This document shows positions 14,509 through 17,258 of a stretch of DNA of 17,258 nt, in pieces. Source of the stretch: Treponema sp. (GTDB taxonomy: Bacteria; Spirochaetota; Spirochaetia; Treponematales; Treponemataceae); the NCBI GenBank assembly GCA_012799545.1, contig JAAZLA010000170.1, forward strand, positions 1-17,258. The letters run 5' to 3'. The stretch's first letter is position 1; each line of letters starts with the position of its first letter. Made by a program: the position numbers and the translations under genes. Under the pieces are notes generated by a model. It was not told the origin of the DNA, made no database searches, and was given only the letters and a program-made list of their open reading frames with translations.

Positions 14509-16197
14509 TTAATCCTTTGCTCGAATATCGCGCCGTTTAATTTTTCCAGAAATCGTTTTTGGGAGCTCTTCAACAAACTCTACGATGCGTGGATATTTGT
14601 AAGGTGCTGTTGCTTTTTTTACAAAGTCTTGTATTTCTTTTGCAAGGACATCGCTTCCAGGTTTGTATTTTTCTGAGAGTACAATAGTTGCCTTTACAAC
14701 CTGCCCTCTCACTTCATCAGGAAAACCGGTAACCGCGCATTCGACAATGGCGGGATGTTGCATTAGAATACTTTCTACCTCAAAGGTTCCAATGCGATAA
14801 CCCGAACATTTTATAATGTCATCAAAGCGACCAACAAACCAGTAAAAACCGTCTTCGTCTCGCCAGGCGGTGTCCCCAGTAAAATAATAACCGTCGTGCA
14901 TTACTTCTCTTGTTTTTTCTGCATCGCGATAATATTCTTTGAAAAGCCCCGGAAATGAGCCCTTATCGAGTTGGAAGCAAATTTCGCCTATTTCACCGTC
15001 AACACATTCGCTTAAATCATCTTTAAGAAGTTTTATATTGTAAAAGGGGGCGGGTTTTCCTATGGAACCAGGCTTTACAGACTCGCCTTTAAAATTTAAG
15101 AGGGAAAGCGTTGTCTCTGTTTGTCCAAAGCCTTCCAAAAGTCCAAGCCCTGTTTGTGCCTTGAAGCGGTTATAGACTTCCTCACTCAAGGGTTCCCCAG
15201 CAGTACAGCATTCTTCCAAGCTTGAAAGATTATACTTTGACATATCTGCTTGAATAAGAAAGCGATAAATAGTTGGAGGCGCACAAAAAGATGTAACCTT
15301 GTATTTTTCAATCTGTGCCAATAAATCAACTGGTTTAAACTTTGCACTGTAATCGTAGACAAAAACCGCACATTCGCAAAGCCACTGCCCGTAGAGCTTT
15401 CCCCAGACTGACTTTGCCCAGCCTGTATCGGCAACAGTCAGATGCAAGCCACCCTTACGAACGCATTGCCAGTACTTCGCTGTTACGATATGGCCGAGTG
15501 GATAGGTATAATCGTGGGCAACCATCTTTGGATGATTTGTCGTGCCTGAGGTAAAATACAAGAGCATTATGTCCTCGTTGTCGTTTACCTCTTCTCGTTT
15601 TGGTGCTATAAAATCCTTTGCTTCTTCTAAGCCGCTATTAAAATCTATCCAGCCGTCGCGTTTTTTATTGTAAAAAGATTTTTCGTATAAACCGCTTATG
15701 CCCGAAACAGAAACTAAAAGCTCTACGCTCTTGGACTCTTCTAAGGAAGCTTCGATTTGCTCCATTACTTTTTCGTCGTAGGCAGCAACAATCATTTTGA
15801 TACTTGCCGCATTATTTCGATACACAAGGTCGTCCTTGGTGAGCATGTGGGTTGCAGGCACAGCAATGGCACCAATTCGATGCAAGCCTAAAAGCGCAAA
15901 CCAAAACTCATAACGCCGTTTTAAAATAAGCATTACTTTTTCGCCACGGCGAATTCCCTGTGCTTGAAAAAAAGAGGCAGCCTTTTCAGAATAAGTTTTT
16001 ATTTCACTATAGCTAAAGATTTTCTCTTCTCCCTGATCATTGCACCAAACAAGGGCGCGCTCATCGGGAGTTTCCTTTGCGAGTCTATCGAGTACATCGT
16101 AGGAAAAGTTAAAACGCTCGGGAACTATGACTGTATAATTATCTCTAAAATCTTGTGATGAAGAAAAATCTATCTTCGGTACATACTTTGTTAACAT
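14509..16197 (-). CDS. MACS-type acyl-CoA synthetase (AMP-forming, short/medium or branched chain)
   Basis: The 562-residue ANL-superfamily ligase activates a carboxylic acid through an acyl-AMP to the acyl-CoA. Motifs in order are the ATP loop YFTSGTTNHPK (214-224), VADTGWAKSVWGKLYGQW (255-272), FCAPPTIYRFLI (304-315), GFGQTETT (356-363), YYFTGD (437-442), GRFDDIIKCSGYRIG (456-470), and PKTISGKIKR (546-555) with catalytic Lys552. The VADTGWAK, APPTIYRFLI and TAPYKYPRI blocks are those of the medium-chain (MACS) group, including archaeal enzymes that take branched short acids, and not those of long-chain FadD. Asn221 replaces the usual Gly in SGTTG; I cannot judge the effect. It lies 12 nt after the HTH-cupin gene with AAGAAGG upstream. 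The exact substrate is not readable from sequence. Confidence 0.94.
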   Translation of the reverse strand: MLTKYVPKIDFSSSQDFRDNYTVIVPERFNFSYDVLDRLAKETPDERALVWCNDQGEEKIFSYSEIKTYSEKAASFFQAQGIRRGEKVMLILKRRYEFWFALLGLHRIGAIAVPATHMLTKDDLVYRNNAASIKMIVAAYDEKVMEQIEASLEESKSVELLVSVSGISGLYEKSFYNKKRDGWIDFNSGLEEAKDFIAPKREEVNDNEDIMLLYFTSGTTNHPKMVAHDYTYPLGHIVTAKYWQCVRKGGLHLTVADTGWAKSVWGKLYGQWLCECAVFVYDYSAKFKPVDLLAQIEKYKVTSFCAPPTIYRFLIQADMSKYNLSSLEECCTAGEPLSEEVYNRFKAQTGLGLLEGFGQTETTLSLLNFKGESVKPGSIGKPAPFYNIKLLKDDLSECVDGEIGEICFQLDKGSFPGLFKEYYRDAEKTREVMHDGYYFTGDTAWRDEDGFYWFVGRFDDIIKCSGYRIGTFEVESILMQHPAIVECAVTGFPDEVRGQVVKATIVLSEKYKPGSDVLAKEIQDFVKKATAPYKYPRIVEFVEELPKTISGKIKRRDIRAKD

Positions 16198-16209
16198 TAT
16201 CTGCCTTCT

Positions 16210-16767
16210 TTAAAAAATAATTGCTAAAAATTTTGCGTTTTTTTCGTTTAAAGCTTGCATCGCATGCTTTTTATTTGCATCAAAATATATTGAATCGCCT
16301 GCATCTAAGATAAGTTCTTTACCGTCGATAACAATCTTCATTGAACCTTCGAGCATATAATTGAACTCTTGACCGGGATGAGAATTGAAATACATTTCTC
16401 TTGTTTGCTCCGGCGTAAGCGTAACAATGTAGGGGTCAGCCTTTCGATTGATAAAACCATGCGCAAGGGATTCGTACTTGTAGTTTGCCCGTCTGTCAAC
16501 ACCGAGTCCCTTATCTTTTTTGGTTAGAAAATACGAATGCATGCGGGGCTCTTCCCCAGAAATCAAGGTTGTAATTTCAAACTTATACGCCGTTGCAATA
16601 CTATGCAAAATACTTACCGGAATATCGACTGTACCAGACTCGTATTTTTCGTATTCCTCTTGAGAAATACCGCAAACCGATGCGACGTCCTCTGTTGAAA
16701 GCTCCATAATATCTCGTAAGCCCTTCAGCCTCTGAGCTATTTCCATGGACAATCCATTACCTTTCAT
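16210..16767 (-). CDS. XRE-family HTH regulator with C-terminal cupin domain
   Basis: The 185-residue protein has an XRE helix-turn-helix at about 10-64 (AQRLKGLRDIMELSTEDVA, then a recognition helix near SQEEYEKYESG) and a cupin_2 barrel at about 108-180 (HPGQEFNYMLEGSMKIVIDG, then LDAGDSIYFDANKKHAMQ). This design is common in local regulators that sense a small molecule through the cupin. Here it sits between two acyl-CoA ligase genes, so a fatty acid, acyl-CoA or acyl-adenylate is a reasonable ligand guess. The metal-site pattern is partial (HxG near 109, E113, and H about 167), so metal binding is unsure. The start at 16767 has AGGGGG 6 nt upstream. An internal ATG at 16746 is less well placed. 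Confidence 0.93.
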   Translation of the reverse strand: MKGNGLSMEIAQRLKGLRDIMELSTEDVASVCGISQEEYEKYESGTVDIPVSILHSIATAYKFEITTLISGEEPRMHSYFLTKKDKGLGVDRRANYKYESLAHGFINRKADPYIVTLTPEQTREMYFNSHPGQEFNYMLEGSMKIVIDGKELILDAGDSIYFDANKKHAMQALNEKNAKFLAIIF

Positions 16768-16788
16768 TTCTACCCCCTATACTCTCTC

Positions 16789-16821
16789 TACTAGTAAACT
16801 AAATGATACAAAAGAAGTCAA
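16789..16821 (-). promoter_or_regulatory. Promoter with palindromic -10 region upstream of the HTH-cupin operon
   Basis: TTGACT (16821-16816, 5 of 6) is followed after exactly 17 nt by TTTACT (16798-16793, 4 of 6), which predicts a start near 16786 and a short leader with AGGGGG. The perfect 8-bp palindrome TACTAGTA (16789-16796) overlaps the -10, where a repressor would block RNA polymerase. Autoregulation by the HTH-cupin protein is an inference. Confidence 0.5.
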
Positions 16822-16829
16822 GGAGAAGT

Positions 16830-17258
16830 TTACTCAATTCCAAGCGATTTTCTATGTGCTTCCCCTATTTCAGAAAGCTTGAATTTTTGTATTTTCCCGC
16901 TCGCTGTCATAGGAAATGAATCGACAAATAAAACCAGTTGTGGAAACTTGTATTTTGCAATTTTCCCACGGCAGAATTCTATGACGTCTTCTTCTGTAAG
17001 CGTTTTTCCCTCATGCAAGATAATAAAGGCTCCTGTAATTTCTCCAAGACGTTTATCCTTCACTCCTGCAACCTGAATATCTTTTATTTCGCTCATTTGT
17101 CGTAAAAATTCTTCTATTTCTTTTGGATAGATATTTTCCCCACCACGGATAATCATATCTTTGATGCGCCCTGTTATTTTAAAATAACCAGCCTCATCTT
17201 TTATGCCCAAATCGCCCGAATGTAAAAAACCATTTGCATCGATAATTTCTGCTGTCGC
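16830..17258 (-). CDS. C-terminal part of fatty-acyl-CoA ligase (ANL superfamily), truncated by window edge
   Basis: The frame is open to the window edge, giving 142 visible residues; the 5' part lies beyond 17258. The first residues (ATAEIIDANGFLHSGDLG) carry the HSGD motif. The hinge GRIKDMIIRGGENIYPKEIEEFL and the C-terminal MTASGKIQKFKL with the catalytic lysine follow. The RGGENIYPKEIE form and the short tail resemble the FadD/FadK-type fatty-acyl-CoA ligases more than the MACS enzyme at 14509-16197, so the two ligases are probably not duplicates. A TTG codon at 17210 could look like a start but lies inside the conserved GD-L-G stretch. The stop is only 8 nt upstream of the next promoter's -35. 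Confidence 0.9.
   Translation of the reverse strand, partial: ATAEIIDANGFLHSGDLGIKDEAGYFKITGRIKDMIIRGGENIYPKEIEEFLRQMSEIKDIQVAGVKDKRLGEITGAFIILHEGKTLTEEDVIEFCRGKIAKYKFPQLVLFVDSFPMTASGKIQKFKLSEIGEAHRKSLGIE

Noticed and set aside
17208..17210. TTG as a start codon making a short stand-alone protein
   Set aside because: The conserved ligase motif HSGD lies directly upstream in the same frame, so the gene simply continues beyond the window.
1..17258. CRISPR array, tRNA or rRNA genes, insertion sequences, prophage or defence genes
   Set aside because: No regularly spaced repeats, no RNA-gene signatures, and no transposase, integrase or defence-type proteins were seen; the window is filled by housekeeping and metabolic genes.

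Overview
This is a low-G+C (roughly 40% by eye) bacterial window in which every convincing gene lies on the minus strand, so it reads as one co-directional block from high to low coordinates. Gene content points to a spirochaete, most likely Treponema: a complete V/A-type rotary ATPase in place of an F-type one, a secG-tpiA-pgk neighbourhood, a PtsN-like EIIA, and a lipoprotein with a loose spirochaetal-style lipobox. From memory, Treponema pallidum also has pgk, tpi and secG next to a V-type ATPase cluster; I could not check this. Species cannot be assigned.

Region 1 (17258 down to about 12023) is lipid-precursor and envelope metabolism. It holds the C-terminal part of a fatty-acyl-CoA ligase cut by the window edge, a HTH-cupin regulator with its own plausible promoter and a palindrome over the -10, a complete MACS-type acyl-CoA synthetase, ispH (last step of the MEP isoprenoid pathway), and a CapA-type lipoprotein with a large unrecognised N-terminal region. 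The genes from the regulator to capA are 0 to 12 nt apart and look like one operon.

Region 2 (about 12022 to 9754) is glycolysis: a promoter, then pgk (true start at 11862, set by a perfect Shine-Dalgarno sequence) and tpiA, closed by a strong intrinsic terminator at 9754-9797.

Region 3 (about 9752 to 152) starts after that terminator and appears to be one long transcript: secG, a fructose/PtsN-type EIIA domain protein, then the ATPase genes in the order G/H-like stalk, C, I, K, F, E, A, B, D. Most junctions overlap or are under 20 nt. The two exceptions are the I-K gap, which carries two tandem RNA hairpins, and the 113-nt A/T-rich B-D gap, which carries a hairpin/T-run or extended -10-like element. 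Below atpD a new GTG-initiated gene begins (65 down to 1) that resembles a universal stress protein and runs off the window.

The genes fit together as substrate-level ATP production (pgk, tpiA), an ATP-driven or ATP-making ion pump (V/A-ATPase), protein export (secG), and activation of exogenous short or branched fatty acids (MACS enzyme plus sensor-like regulator). I found no tRNA, rRNA, CRISPR array, insertion sequence or prophage gene. No stretch over 300 bases lacks a gene; the longest gap is the 160 nt upstream of pgk. The most interesting points are the EIIA gene inside the ATPase transcript, the atpI-atpK hairpins, the acyl-CoA ligase/HTH-cupin cassette, and the CapA lipoprotein's N-terminal domain.
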